This document shows, piece after piece, positions 36,120 through 49,300 of a stretch of 64,000 nt of DNA (positions are counted from its first letter, which is position 1; each line of letters begins with the position of its first letter). The DNA comes from Latrodectus hesperus. Taxonomy: Eukaryota > Arthropoda > Arachnida > Araneae > Theridiidae. The translations under genes and the position numbers were made by a program. A model generated the notes under the pieces. That model ran no database searches. It saw nothing but the letters and a program-made list of their open reading frames with translations, and was not told where the DNA came from. Where the stretch lies: assembly GCA_037975125.1 (NCBI GenBank), contig CM075851.1, forward strand, positions 124,474,643 to 124,538,642, given 5' to 3'.

Positions 36120-37260
36120 TCTGCAGTTATGTTGGCTGCCTTCCTGCCTGTTCTTCCTCTTGAAAGAACCCCTGTGAAATTCCTTAAGCCAGCCACCTGA
36201 ATAAAGAGCAACAATAGGCAAATTTATCCTCAAATAGACTTGTAAGTCTCATAAGCCCATTACTCCTAATTTAATCCTAATTTAATGTCAAAGGAAATCA
36301 TGTTTTGACGCTCTTGCTTCAATTATATTTTTTCCTTCTGCCTATCATTTGTTCTATGCTAAAAAATTCTAATTGGCCAATAAAAAACTTCTATTCTAGA
36401 TTAAAATAATTTCAAATTTTCGAACATAATGGTCATCTTTTTTTTCTCTTCCATTTCTCGTTAGCTCGAACGTAAAAAATTTAGATGATCTTCGTGTGAT
36501 GACCACTCCCTAAGACATCAACACCACATTGCCAATGAAAGAGTAGTACTTGGTGTTATTGGCATAAAATACCTACAATAGTACGAAACGTAATCTACAT
36601 TATAGTATATGTTTTGTTATTTTAATGGGAGAAAATGCATTCTTTATTAGATTTATAAAGGAGACAATTTTTAGCATTCGTACCAAGTCACGTGATGGTG
36701 ACTCAACTCAGACATCAATTGGTATTTCCTATAAAATAGCAGCAAGTGGCATATTAGTCATTTTAGTGTAAAACTAAACTGTTTTGATATGTATCCCCCC
36801 ATTTCTTTAATGATTTAAACGCACGATTTATCACACTTGAAGTAAAAATAATTTATTTATTTATTTTACAAATGATTTGTATAATTTGGAATAATCTGCA
36901 CCCTTCTCGCAAAACTATGTTACCTTGATCGCCAACAACCATTGAAACATCAATAACGCATTGTCAATGAAATAGTAGTAAAAAGTGCATGATAGTATGA
37001 AACAGGATGGATATTTTGCAGCATATCTTCCCGTTTTTCAATAAAGCGCTCACTTACACTTATGTCAGTACATCCTTCATTCCCAAAACGAGTAAAACGT
37101 ATGATTAATTCAAACTGAAGAAGGGATGACATTTAAACTTTCCTGCCAAGTCAATTGAGTATGATCACCAATAATTTTAGATGCTAATACGCTGCTGTGA
37201 TGGGAAAAATGAGCGATATGCCTATTATGCAAAATGTAGCACTTATTGTTTTTTTATGCC
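36120..37260. other. intergenic with weak internal repetition
   Basis: No gene seen. Segments near 36510 and 36955 share ACATCAA.A.CATTG.CAATGAAA.AGTAGTA and nearby ATAGTA.GAAAC, suggesting an old ~440-bp duplication. A third, weaker match lies near 36710. Confidence 0.35.
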
Positions 37261-37269
37261 AGGAGAGAA

Positions 37270-37690
37270 ATATTTTGACGCCACAGGTGGTCAGCCTATT
37301 CGGGAAGCGAGTGTGAGGCTGTGGATGTCCGCTGCGTAAAAAAAAACATTATGACTGAGAGATCACAAGGATCCATCTGTCAGGCCGTAAAAACACAACC
37401 GTTCCATCAGCAGCGCTCCCTATCGGACGATATAGTTCACTACCTGGTCGATGGTATGGCTGTGAACCTCCAAAAAGATGGTTCGTATGGATCAAACCAG
37501 ACGAACCACTCCACCAATCTAATTTGGATCCAACCGGAACGCGTAGTGATGCTCTTGCAAAGAACATCAGCATTACATTTGCCGGGGATGGTCACGTGTC
37601 CTCTCGGGGGACTTTGTTGGAAAAATAACCGTATTCTCGTGCAGCTAGAGTTAATCTTAGAAAAGGCAACAATATTTAGAAATACCTAGA
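37270..37690 (+). repeat. dispersed repeat family R, copy 2
   Basis: Counterpart of 18936-19325 and its displaced continuation at 20046-20095. A 122-codon frame (37321-37689) runs through it, but the homologous stretch in copy 1 does not keep that frame, so I do not call it a gene. Ends unknown. Confidence 0.6.
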
Positions 37691-37864
37691 CTGTGAATTG
37701 CCCGGGTGCTATTATTGTTAAATCTAAGGTGATTGTTGCCAAAGATATTATCAAATGTAGAAACTGTGGTGTAGTGAGCATCGGTTGTGACAATATGTGA
37801 AATCAGATCACTACACTACAATTACTCAAATAACGAGTAAAATGCTTATGACTTCAATACTTCA

Positions 37865-38165
37865 GGCCGCGGTGGCCTGGTTGGTTAAAGCTACGTTCTC
37901 GTTATCGGTAGGTAGTGTGTTCGAATCCCGGATTAACCGATGATCCGTCGTGTTCACTAGAGGCGGCTGAGGCACTCTAAAACTGTGCGTGGTCGCAATC
38001 TCCTCCAAGTGAAATGATACCTCTGAAAAGGCATGCCAAGCATTGCGGGTCTTCTGCTTGATCCCTGCTTCTAAATCATGAAGACTCTCCACCCAGCTGC
38101 CTCTATCTAACTGGTAGAGGCCTACTCAGGGCTATATACAGGGAAGCATGCTGGTGCAACAACAC
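37865..38165 (+). mobile_element. SINE-B copy 4, most complete head
   Basis: Starts GGCCGCGGTGGCCTGGTTGG, with an A-box-like TGGCCTGGTTGGTTAA, then a B-box GTGTTCGAATCCC about 50 bases later, as in a tRNA gene. The body matches the other SINE-B copies (GATCCGTCGTGTTCACTAG, CAAGTGAAATGATACCTCTG, CTATCTAACTGGTAGAGG) and it ends GCATGCTGGTGCAACAACAC. This is the reference copy for the family here. No clear target duplication. Confidence 0.85.
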
Positions 38166-38284
38166 TGGGTCCACGAGGATGAAAAACGTTGCAACATTTA
38201 TGACCCTAATGTTCTTTCGTGTAGGGATATTAATAAATAAACTCATTAATGTACTCAATTTTGTTAGAAAATAATTACGTGATG

Positions 38285-38500
38285 CTAGACTACCGTAGCT
38301 TAGTAGTGGGACTACTTTCTTCGTAGTACATGGTCTTTGGTTCGATACCAGTTGTTTTTGGATAATGAAAACTGGATATTGTTTTTCTGCATGCGCATTT
38401 GTCGGGTGAGTGCTTAGAAGTTTTCTGAGTTTCCTTTTTGGTAACTGCTAAACAAAGCTCTGTATCCATTAAAAAACCCTTTTCAAAGACATAATAAGTG
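38285..38500 (+). mobile_element. SINE-G single copy
   Basis: GTAGCTTAGTAGTGG (A-box-like), GGTCTTTGGTTCGATACCAG (B-box), ATTGTTTTTCTGCATGC, GGGTGAGTGCTTAGAAGTTTTC and GTTTCC follow the order of the tandem units at 21-23 kb. It shows that the unit also occurs alone. Confidence 0.65.
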
Positions 38501-38579
38501 CGAAATATGTAGAAAAACCTTAAAACAGCCATCTGTGTCAGCAGACTTTTTGAAATCTCAAAATATGTGATGTTATCCA

Positions 38580-41440
38580 AGTCTCGGGTTTTGATTATAG
38601 TTTCTCACATGTGTGTTTATCTACAAAATTGTTTTTTGATGGGAAATAAAAAAATATTTTCATTATATAAGCATTTACGAGTTCTCAAGTTGTATTTCAT
38701 TAAAAATTCTCAATATTCGGAAAAAAATTTAAAAAATAACTTTTTCATGAACATTGGTATAGTTAAGTTATATATGATGATATTACAGACGTATGAAAAA
38801 CTGTTCATTAATTTGCAATACATTTAAAAATGTTAAAGAGTAATATGTAGAAATTGTTCAAAAACTATTGCGTATCTATGGTTTTATGTAGTTTACCATA
38901 AAAACGCTTTTATTACGAAAATATAACTGCTTCTATTCTAGTTGTAATTTCAAATTTTTAAAAAGAAGAAATTTTCCCTCATTTGTTTTATTAAATTTTT
39001 AGACATCCATGTAAAAATTCTTATCATGTTTATTTATAGTAAATATGGAAAATAAGTTCTTTGTGGAAAAAAAAGATTTTGAGAGGCAATCGGGTTAGTT
39101 AAATTAATACTTTTTCTTTAAAAACTACGAAACAATTTTGGCTACATTCCGTAATTTTCATTTAAACCGTAAGGCATCATTTTCGGGTTTAAGTGAAATG
39201 GAAATGTTTTCATTAGGAATTGGGGATATCAAAGTTCCATTGCTTTTGTGCATGGTTTCGACATTGTTTAGCATCAATTGCTATGGGGATTAAATAGACA
39301 AATGGCTGAAAACAATTTGAAAAAGAACACATTTTGAAAAGCAAAGCAATACATTCGCAAATTTTTGTATTTATTTTTATAAATGCTTATCAAGATACTA
39401 GCAGTAATTTCTTGAATCTGTAGAATAATTTTATTTTATAAATATATTGTTCAAGAACAATATTCCGAATTTACGAAAAAAATTCAAGTATGCACAAAAA
39501 TTAAGAATTCTAAAAAAGTTACGAATGATCTGTCGTGATAAATGCTTAGATGCTTTTGAAAATATAAGTTTTTCCAAGAATAAGCATGGATTTTTCATAG
39601 AGCTTTGCATGTACACGAACTATTGGAATGAAACAACACTTCATCAGAATTATGTTAAAAAAAGTTTTAGTCCAAAATAGTCATGTTCTTGAGAGTAATT
39701 TTCTGGGACCAAATGCAATATAAAGTGTCATTTTAACTTTAAACTATTCCAAATTCAAAGAAAGCAATTCCCTGCTTAATATGAACTCATTCTGTGAATA
39801 AAGAAATTATTTGCTATACTTTTTTTTGACAGATTTAATATATTAAATAAATGTACTGTGAAATTTAAGCAAATGATACACTTCAAAATTAAAACACTAA
39901 AAATATTAATATATTTTAAATTTTGCAGCAAAAACATGGGATGCAGAAGCTTTTAGGATTCCCTATGTAAAGATTTTTCCAGAACATGTCATAGCTTCCA
40001 AATTAGCACTTTTGTTAGCATAATTGCGTCACTAATTCACAGAATGCTTAGAAATTTATTCCAACTATTACCATTCACCACTTCATTCATAAACTATTTG
40101 CTTGCATTGACCCTGAACTTCGTCTCAAGGGTAAAATTGTCGCCAAACAAAAGCGAAATTCTATGACAGACCTGCTGTCATTTATAGCAGCTGATAGCCA
40201 AGAATGCCTTCTTAGCCACAAGAGTGGCGGATGTTATCGCCATTGTGCCGAATTGTTTCCCCATGAATATGCGATTGTTTACTGTTTCAGGAAAATGTCA
40301 CTCGACCGTGAAATGGCGATTGTTCTAACAGCTGGGTGTGAAAAGTGATTCTACCTGGGGTGAGATAATAATTGCCAAGTATTCCTTTTTGTTCACATGC
40401 ACTGGTGTGAGACAGGATGGCACTACTTTCATTAGGCATCGTGGAAATAATTTTCAGCCTCTTCCTTTACAGCGCTTTTCCCAGAAATTATCTGTGTTCC
40501 TTTCTATTTTTTTATGCGGTTTCCATATTGCTTGGCATCAATAACAAAGGACTACAGTGCATAAATGGTTGGAGAAAACTTCGTTCTGGTGAATAGGAAA
40601 TGTAGTAAATTAAATATTACTAGCCTATTACATAAATGTGGATAGTTATTTTGTTATGATGTTTTAATTATGATGTACATATAAATTATCACGTCGGATA
40701 TTGTCAGCAATAGCTTCGAATAGATAATATGCACCGAATTTTGAGAAAAGAATTATGATTTAGAAAAGTGATTCGATTTATATATACCATTTTTACGTGT
40801 TTTGTACCATTTTTAACGGTATTTTCCAATTATTTAGCTTTATTCAAAATATTGTTTTGTAGCGTGAAATGAAGTCTACTCATAACACCAGTTTAAAATA
40901 AATTATAAAATATTAAATAGAAATTAAATATATTAAGTTAATAATAAATTATTTAATAATAAAAATGGCCATTTATTCAGTTTAAAGCAAATCGAAAGAG
41001 CTTTCAAACAGATTAAAATATTCTTTAATTACAAAAATATATAGCATTAAATTCTAGACTTCTTTCATTCATGTTTCAATGCATTTCTTATTGGCTGCGT
41101 ATTGGAAAAAAATGTAAAACCTAATACCTAATATATGCCATACTCTGCAATGGGCAAAAAAAAATATTTTTCAAAGATTGAAAACAAATAATAAATATAG
41201 TTATCATTTTCTAATAAAGAAATCGCATATTTGAATGCATAGAGAAGGATAACCCTATCCCTTAAATAATTTTTTCTTGATTATCATTGGATACGTATAA
41301 ATGACAATTTAACAGTGAAAAAGAGCTAAAATCTTCAGTTCTTGAAAAAAGTATTCTGAAATGAAATACACTCATGTCTATAAATTAAGAATAATTCAGA
41401 GAATCACCCAAAAATTGAACTCTAAAATAAAAATTTCATA
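38580..41440. other. AT-rich intergenic, no gene seen
   Basis: 40090-40560 is less AT-rich and carries frames of 61 and 68 codons, but without motifs. The rest is AT-rich noise. CATCAGATGGCGCC near 41496 resembles part of a CTCF site, weakly. Confidence 0.45.
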
Positions 41441-41569
41441 TGTAGAATTATCACACACACATCTGGAAGAATAATATGCAAATTACAAGAAACCATCAGA
41501 TGGCGCCGATGTCACAATGACGAGAATGAAAGAGAGGAGTATATAAGGAATGATTACAAAGATGTAAAT

Positions 41570-42800
41570 TTGTTCACCAGCGCTTTAAAAGCCTTTCAAT
41601 GCAATAACCGCATAGTTATGGCTCAAAGGAAGCATTTGGACTTGGTAGAATTATCGGCCGTCTTGAATGTGGACGTACCAAGCGAAAAGTATCCTAAGAA
41701 CTTGGAATCGCCCAAAGTGTCATCTCCAGGCTTTGGCAACGGTTCCAAGATGATGGTAATGTGAATAGACGTTAGAGCACAGGTCGCCTCCGAATTACAA
41801 ATCCGAATGAGGACCGGTATTTGTCAGTTACTGCCAAAAGAAACAGACGGAGCACAGGATCAGACCTGTTTCGTCAGCTCTTTTCAGCGCTACCGGTACG
41901 ACAGTTTCAAGGCAGACCGTGCATAGACGCTCAGGGCACATTGGTCTATATGCTCGTAGGCATGTCAGATGTGTTCCACTTACCGCAACTCACTGTCGCC
42001 TGCGGTTAGCCTGGAGTAGAAAGCATGCATTGAGGACACCACAACAGTGGTCTTGTGTGATGTTTTCATTTATTGTGTGATGTTTCCGATTTAGCTTCCA
42101 GGTTTAGCTTTCAGTCTGATTTTCGCCGGATTTTCATATCGAGATGGCCAGGTACCAGTACCACCAAGAGAACACCATTAAACGACACCTTTACGGTGGT
42201 GCAAGATTGCTCGTTTAGAAAGGAATTGTTCTGGGTTCCAGAACTAACTTATATGTTCAGAATGTAACCATGACAAGCCACATCTATCGGGATGTCATTC
42301 TGGAACAACATGTACGCTTATTTCGGGGCGGCATGTTTGCAGAATTTCTGTTTATGGATGACAACGCACATTTTCACCGTGCAAACATTGTAGATGAATG
42401 TCTTCAATCGGAGGATATCACTCGTATGTACTGGCCAGCACACTCATCGGACTTGAATCCGAAAGAGCATGTGTAGGACATGCTTGGCCGACGAATTGCA
42501 GCCCGTCAACCCCCTATCACATGTATTCCGGAACTTCGGAGAGTATTGCTTGATGAGTGGTGTAATATTCCCCAAGATCAGATCAATAATTTGATACTCA
42601 GGATGCCTAGTTGTTGTAGGGCATGTATTGCATCGTCTGGGGGCATACTATGTATGAATCATGGTACCAAACATGTTACATTAGTTTTTGTAAAAAGGTT
42701 CTTTTTCGCAATTCGCTCCAGGGACTAAAATTCGCAATTTTGATTAATGATGTTAGACATATAGCGTCATTTTTGGTCTTTACCTTTTGTTTAATAAATA
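41570..42800 (+). pseudogene. second Tc1-like transposase, dead
   Basis: A different Tc1-like family from the one at 5 kb. ATG 41617 gives MAQRKHLDL. In shifted frames the HTH region is readable (GRIIGRLECGRT, LGIAQSVISRLW), then GRPRITNPNEDRYLSVTAKR and RSTGSDLFRQLF. The first catalytic region near 42120 is degraded. The second motif reads DDNAHFHR (near 42357), and the third reads SSDLNPKEHV, then a TAG at 42474-42476 and continuation DMLGRRIAAR. At least four frame changes or stops separate the pieces. The C-terminal half is best kept. Terminal repeats were not identified. Confidence 0.85.
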
Positions 42801-42829
42801 GACATTACAAATAAGTCACATTTGTTTTG

Positions 42830-44461
42830 CTTCTGTCTCTTTCTTTGCCTGAACTTGCATTATCCTTAATTTATGTACACGACATAGCTTAAATCAAATA
42901 CACATGTTTGCATAAGCAACTTTACTGGGAATTCAGATTAACGTTAATTATCATTTAAATATAAGTTACAAACATTGAACTTAAAGTTTCAAAATTCAAA
43001 ATAGTTCCTATTTTAACTTTTTTACTGACATCTCGATATAAGTTTCATTTCATTCTGTTCAACCATTTTGAAACCAGCCCTAGACAAAATTTTAGAGGAC
43101 AAAAAAATTATTTTATTTGTAGATATGGCTAATAAACATTTGGCTTTTTTTTATTAGCCTAAAGCAACATGAGTTTTCAGTGGAGAAAGACTCAATGTAT
43201 GTTATTCATTTAACTAATATATAATTTCCCCGCTTCTTTTGCCAAAAATACCATTATGTTTTAACGTTGTAAAATGTACTTATTTCAATGTAACTCATTA
43301 TAATTCTAAAGGAAATTAACACTACTGAAAGTACTTGAGTCGGTGAGGCAGCTTAAACATCATTTTATATCATTTTACATGTGCAAACACTATTCATTCT
43401 CATTTCACTCTTATCTTCTTTATGAAGAGAGGTTGCCAAAAATATATAAAAAACTTTTATTAATGTTGCAGACATTACATTGGTATTTCATTCGCTGTCC
43501 ATCCATTCATTTCATTTCATATCTAATTTTTATTTTATTTTGACCTTAATATAAGTATTTTCTATTGACAGTCTTAGCAGGAGTATCTTCCATGAATTAT
43601 TAAAAGCTTACTTATTATCAAAGGAGTAAATTATGTCAGTAGAACTTTAAATAGTAATTTATTACTAAATGATTACTGATGCTATTCATTTCTTTAATTT
43701 TACTTTAAATTTTTCCTTTTTTTTAAGTAAAAAATTACACTTAAACATTCTTTTCCTAATACTTTATAATCAGTGTTTTGCATTAAACCTTTTTACATGT
43801 CTGTGATGATTTAAATGAATTTTAATATTTAAACTATTTCTTTTTAGTTATTCAGTGAATTATTTTTCATTTTTTAATTTAATAATTTTATTAATATGGA
43901 TATTCGGTTAATCAATACAGGAAAGATTACGTGTATATTATAACTGCATTCAACATAGTTTTGTTTTGCAGTAGAGACCACTTGATTGACAATGAAAACT
44001 ATTTGAAGAATAACTTTACAGGAGGGCGTGTTTTTTCACTTTCTTTCATAGAGCTAAAGGTTTAGTACATAAAGGAAAATGTATGAAAAATAAATATAAC
44101 GTGATACACTTGTCTTTAATAACGAGTGAAAAATTTGTTTTTAACTTTAATTTTTGTAATTCTATCATTATTATATAACAGTGTTATGGATTATTGTTAG
44201 TACTTTTTATTTATTGTTGCACTTTATTTTTATCTTCAGTATTTCCAACTTACTCCACATTTATTGGGTATAAAGTAACAATTTCCATTTATTAATAGTA
44301 GATTAAATATTTTAATCTGTATTTCTCCATATACTCACAAGTATGTATATATCTTCTCAGAAATAAATAAGATTTTCTTATGAATTTTTAATATTTTGCA
44401 TATTTAAGACGACTAAGAGATATAAAGTTGATAGCTAAATTGCCCAAATAAATTTAATAAG

Positions 44462-44532
<71 letters not shown>

Positions 44533-46590
44533 CTATATAAAAAATCACTGATTTTTTTTAAATTAATTGATTTCGTAAAGCAAGTAATGTTAATTAGAAC
44601 GTTTAGCGAAAGTTAATACGCATGCACAATTCGGGTGTTTGAGTGAACCCCAAATTGTATCCCTAACAAGAATACTAGTTAAAATATCCAAAATACATAA
44701 GAAAATATTGTTGTAACAAATCTAACTATAAATATATTTAATGAGTTAAAGAATTTTTTTAAGAAATTGTCAGAAAATTATTGAGATAAGTGGTGAAATA
44801 GCAAGTCAATATGAGTTTCATTATTTGAACTAAAAAAAGAAACCTGAATCATACTTAGAATAAAAAAATACATGAATAAACTTTGTTTGCTGTTTAAGAC
44901 ATTTTTCTTTAAATACATGCATGACAATAAATATTATCTGTAATTATGGATATTATTAATATACATATATGCGCATACTTTCTTTAAAATCAGTCAATAA
45001 TTCTTAATAATTGCACATTTAAAAAAAGTAATTTTACGATAATTCGGATGACAAAAAGTGTCATAGAAATATTCTTAGATTTACTAAAGAAGGGTATGAT
45101 AATGATCCAAATTTTCTATTTTTTATATAAATTTTGAAAAGCTCTTTGATTCGAATATACTAATTTGATTTTTGTTTTATATGTAGAACAAAATAAGTGT
45201 TTTGTTCCACTAACAAAACGATAAATAAATAACGTTAAAACTTTAAAAGTGTTTGATTGAAAATTCTTTTTGTTTCATATTAATTTTATAAAACTTCGAT
45301 ACACCTGTATAAAATGCGGAAGTTTTTCAACATCAATTAATGGGTTATTTATATTTTTAACTGATCAACGCGCGCGAAAGTGAATTTTGTGTAATTTAAA
45401 ACTTTAATCTGATTTCATTATCTTCTCTGAATGTGATGGTTTAAAATGAACTGGATTGGTATTTGTTTACGTAATTGCTTTTTGATGAGGAAAATTTGTG
45501 TAATATTGTAAACTCTTTTAATGAAACAAGAATTTGACTCTTTTATTTTTACAAAAATTTCTAAATTTGAGAATTTTTTGTACTAATGATGTTTTAATTA
45601 AAAATCTATAAAATAGTTTGGATTTTTCTTCTTCACACTGAATGAAAAAATATAAAACCACAAATCTTGAAAACAAAATTTAAAAAAATGCAGTATTTTT
45701 TTTTTATTAATTCAAAAATATATTACGAACTTTTCAAATCAAATAAAACTGAAACAATCTTGAAAAATATTAAATTTTTAGAAAAAGTAGGAATTTTAAA
45801 AAAATTAAGATTTTTTAAAAGTTAAGAATTTTTATTATATATTTTTCATATTTTTTTCGGTTAATAGAAATTTTATTAATATTAGGCTTTTATTATTCGG
45901 AAGAATATCCTAAAATATATATTTAAGAAACTTAACTTAGCTATATGAAAAAAGTGCTTATGGAGAAATGTATTTTTGCAGGCATTTATTTTTAAGATTT
46001 GTAGATGATGATAAAATCTGGAAAAATGAGGAATTATTCACCTTTGACGATATTATAATGTATGTATCATTGTGCTTGTTTGACGCTATCAGTAAATATT
46101 GTAATAAATATTTTAGATTAATTTATACCATTAAACTAAATGATTTACATAAAATTTTCCAAATTCACCATGGGTAATAACATTTATAAATATGACTTAA
46201 CAATATTTTCACAACTAGAAAAGATTTTATTTTAATTTTCTGAAATTTCACCTTAAAATTAAAATAAAAATCTAATTCCAGAATTTTTTGTTACATATCA
46301 CCGAATCCATTTAATGATAGAGATTAATTTTTAATTTGTTTGTAATTAAATTAATTAAGAAAAAAAATTAAAAATATTTTGAAAATGTGCTGATTTTTAG
46401 AATGTATTTTATTTATTTACCATTTTATAAACTATAATTCTTTCTTTCTGAAATATTTGCTAATTTATACTTGAAAAAATATTTATCTGATTTTTCTTAT
46501 TTTTTTGTGAATTTAAAGTAAAAAATATTCTCTTATTTGAAAAGCATCGCATATACAAGGATTGAAAACATTCCATTTGCATCTGATCTG
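42830..46590. other. AT-rich intergenic, no gene seen
   Basis: Very AT-rich. Open frames such as 43343-43543 and 45968-46177 have no motif. Contains one (AT)n tract listed separately. Confidence 0.5.
44464..44531. repeat. (AT)n microsatellite
   Basis: About 34 dinucleotide units. Confidence 0.95.
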
Positions 46591-46680
46591 GCAGCTCCAG
46601 ACTCTGAATAGTTAGTTACGTTGTAGCATTCGCTTTCAAACGCTCTTGAGTTCAATTCCCGCTTTAGGGGGTTGGAAATC
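46590..46680 (+). mobile_element. tRNA-like SINE head, degraded
   Basis: A B-box form GAGTTCAATTCCC (46648-46660) lies about 50 bases after a possible A-box (TGAATAGTTAGTTACG), in the spacing of a tRNA-derived promoter. The tRNA arms do not pair well, so it is not a working tRNA gene. Which SINE family it belongs to is unclear. Confidence 0.35.
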
Positions 46681-46699
46681 ACCATTTACAATCACTTAC

Positions 46700-47930
46700 A
46701 TATTCATAATCATTTTTTCTTAATGTACAAGAACCTAAATAATATCTTTTAAAAAATTACAAAACGACAAACACGTTACACAAAAGTATTCAACCGAAGA
46801 TGTTTTAATTAACTGACAGTATTTATACTGTATTTTTCGACAATAATAATTTAAAAAATACTTTCAGTTTTATACAGAATAAAGATATTTTAAAGTAATT
46901 TGTTTATAAATCATCAATATTCTAAAATTGTCAAAAAAAATATTTATAAAGATTTCTTAGCACTTGATTGGTAATATAATAAAAGATTAATATTATTAAA
47001 TCTAAAATATTGATGAGGAAAAATTTTATACAATAATGGAATAGTAAAATTTTGATTTTGAAAAAGACAATAAAAGATTTATATAAAATACAAAAAAGCT
47101 AATGCAATATATATATATTGAGCATAAAAAGTTACATGTCAATATTTTTTAGCGAAAATTCAACATTATATTTTTTATATTTATTAAAAAACATACAGCA
47201 TTTTTTCTTGTACCAAATCAATAATTATGAAATAATTTTAAAGATAACTTGGTGAGAAAATTTGAGTTCAGTAATAAAGCCAATTTGAATAAATGATCAA
47301 AAGAACATGTAAACATAAAACACCTAATTTTCATAAGTTATTCTTGATCAACACATTCTTCTTAAAATATTAGAAAATTTTATTCAACATTTGAATCAAA
47401 TTTCCAGCTCTATCAAAAACAATTTTACAAGCAAAAATCATAAGTAATACTTTTTTTTTAAATAACATAGGTTCAATAAGTCAAAATAATAATATATAGC
47501 AACATGTGTAAATGCTTTTAAATAAAATAAATGGCATTTGAATTATGAATATAAAAAAATAAACAACATGCAAGAAATATTATATATGCAACCTATAAAG
47601 CACTGAATATCTTATGAAGATTTAATTACTTTTTGTTTGATCTATGTTATGATTATATACAAGTGGAATAGTAAAAATGAACAAAAAATGCCTACCATGT
47701 TTGGTAAAAATATCAAAAACAGTTCAAGAATACCATATTCAGAATAAATTTAGGTAAGAATTATTACCTATTTTACACAGATTTAAAGAGAATTCTATTT
47801 TAAATTGAGTATTCTCGTTTTCAAACGATTTTCAAAAATTTTAAGTAGAAAATTCCATGAACAGTTAAACCACTCTACACTAAAAAATAATGTCGTCTGC
47901 TTAGATAGAACTTACGAGCTTTTGATAACT
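46700..47930. other. AT-rich intergenic, no gene seen
   Basis: Featureless. Its right end is presumably the 3' UTR of the minus-strand secreted protein gene. Confidence 0.5.
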
Positions 47931-47939
47931 ATTTTAGTC

Positions 47940-48308
47940 TCATGGTTCAATAAATTTCGGTTTCTCAGTCGGTTTCTCGGTGGGGATTTTAAGTTTGCTG
48001 ATGAAATATTCTATTTCGTTCTTTTCGTCATCAGGAACTTCTGGGCGGGTTTCCAGCCATTCTTTCATCTTTTTCTTGAAACTGTCGAACATTTCCGATG
48101 TCCACCCTCTCATATCGTCTGCTTTAGCAAGAACTTCATCCCACAGTTGCTTGATGTCTTCTCGCCATTTAGAAAGCACCGTCTTCACGCGGGTTTTGAA
48201 GTTATCCCACCAAGATTCCTTCGGCTTTTCCTCTTTCTCGCTCTCTTGTCCTCGCGAGAAAGCCACAAAACACAGGAAAAAGAACATCAGAACCACCAAA
48301 GATCGCAT
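47940..48308 (-). CDS. small secreted helical protein, paralog 2 (function unknown)
   Basis: Minus-strand frame ending at TGA 47940-47942. An upstream ATG at 48350 would add 14 residues, but I chose ATG 48308 because the signal peptide then begins immediately (MRSLVVLMFFFLCFVAFSRG) and aligns with the start of the 27.5-kb paralog. Cleavage is likely before Gln21, as in the paralog. The mature ~102 residues lack Cys and have six Trp (WWDNF, KWRED, LWDEV, GWTSE, EWLET). Likely amphipathic helices run to about residue 107, and the C-terminus has a doubled TEKP and a Pro-rich end. It shares with the paralog a Ser-(Phe/Trp)-Trp start and E-(Met/Phe)-x-DSF-(Arg/Lys)-x-K followed by an acidic helix. 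Identity is low. Intronless coding region, no known family recognised. Confidence 0.78.
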   Translation of the reverse strand: MRSLVVLMFFFLCFVAFSRGQESEKEEKPKESWWDNFKTRVKTVLSKWREDIKQLWDEVLAKADDMRGWTSEMFDSFKKKMKEWLETRPEVPDDEKNEIEYFISKLKIPTEKPTEKPKFIEP

Positions 48309-48309
48309 G

Positions 48310-49208
48310 ATAGTTAGCTTTCCAGTGAACGAAAACGTTTGATTGTTCAAAATGTTTATCTTCTCAAAAGCTTTATTTGGTTGTTGATGCCCACAGAAAT
48401 TTCTTGGAACAGTAATCCTTTAGAGACAATTCGAAAATGCTGTGAATTTATCGTCTGCAGTAAAATTTCGATAAAATCTAACGAATTCTGTTACTGATTA
48501 TTCTTGGAAAAATATATTCGAAGTGGCCACCTGCAAGGGAGACCAGAAGGGTAGCCAAACTTGTCGAAAAGACGTGTTTTCCACTACTGACACCGAAAGC
48601 AAGTTTTATCTCTTCTTTTTGATAAACCAGAACTTCCTCTGAGTTTTATTAGAGAATGAAATAGAGGGAAAGGGAGAGAGAGACACTGACGAAAAATGCC
48701 GGCTTCAATGCTTTTGACCTTGACAGCAAGTGAAAATCGAGTTCGGTCCGTTTTTTCCCCCTTGCAAGCACAACGAGTTTTTCTACCTTGGGTTTTGTTT
48801 GGATGAGATATTTTTTGTAATTATTGTATACATTGATCGGTTGAAATGAAGTCGAAACCGGTAGCTAGGAGAAGAATTGCTCCATTCAACCCTTTCCCCT
48901 GAATTCAATTTATGGTCAACTTCTACCTCAACAATACAATTTTTTTTTTAAATCTTTTTTAGAAAAGTGAAAACAAAAAGCTTTCATGCGTTGCTGACTC
49001 ATAAAAACTTGCATGCTCATTAGATTTGCAGCTCAATGAAAACTTTTTTCGATTTGAATTATTTATGGTTTTTATGTATGACACATGTCCAAATGACTAA
49101 TGAAATAAATTGCCTACCAATTTATCTTTTCCTTTTCCTTTATTCCCTTTTTTGAAAAATTAGAAAAAATGACAAGCTTAAATGTATACCATTATCTTAT
49201 CTATCTAT

Positions 49209-49210
<2 letters not shown>
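48310..49210. other. intergenic, upstream side of secreted protein paralog 2
   Basis: Less AT-rich than average (48500-48800 in particular), so promoter elements of the minus-strand gene may lie here. No confident TATA box or start site identified. Confidence 0.4.

Positions 49211-49212
<2 letters not shown>

Positions 49213-49298
<86 letters not shown>
49213..49298. repeat. (AT)n microsatellite preceded by short TATC repeats
   Basis: About 43 dinucleotide units preceded by CTATCTATCTAAC. Confidence 0.95.

Positions 49299-49300
<2 letters not shown>

Noticed and set aside
37321..37689. 122-codon frame, initially a gene candidate
   Set aside because: It lies in repeat R, and the homologous stretch at 18.9 kb does not preserve the frame. 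No domain recognised.
47805..48342. Plus-strand frames of 170 and 120 codons
   Set aside because: They are antisense to the secreted protein gene, whose signal peptide and paralogy support the minus strand.
48308..48350. Upstream ATG at 48350 as the start of secreted protein paralog 2
   Set aside because: It would place 14 polar residues before the signal peptide, whereas the ATG at 48308 gives a standard signal that aligns with the paralog.
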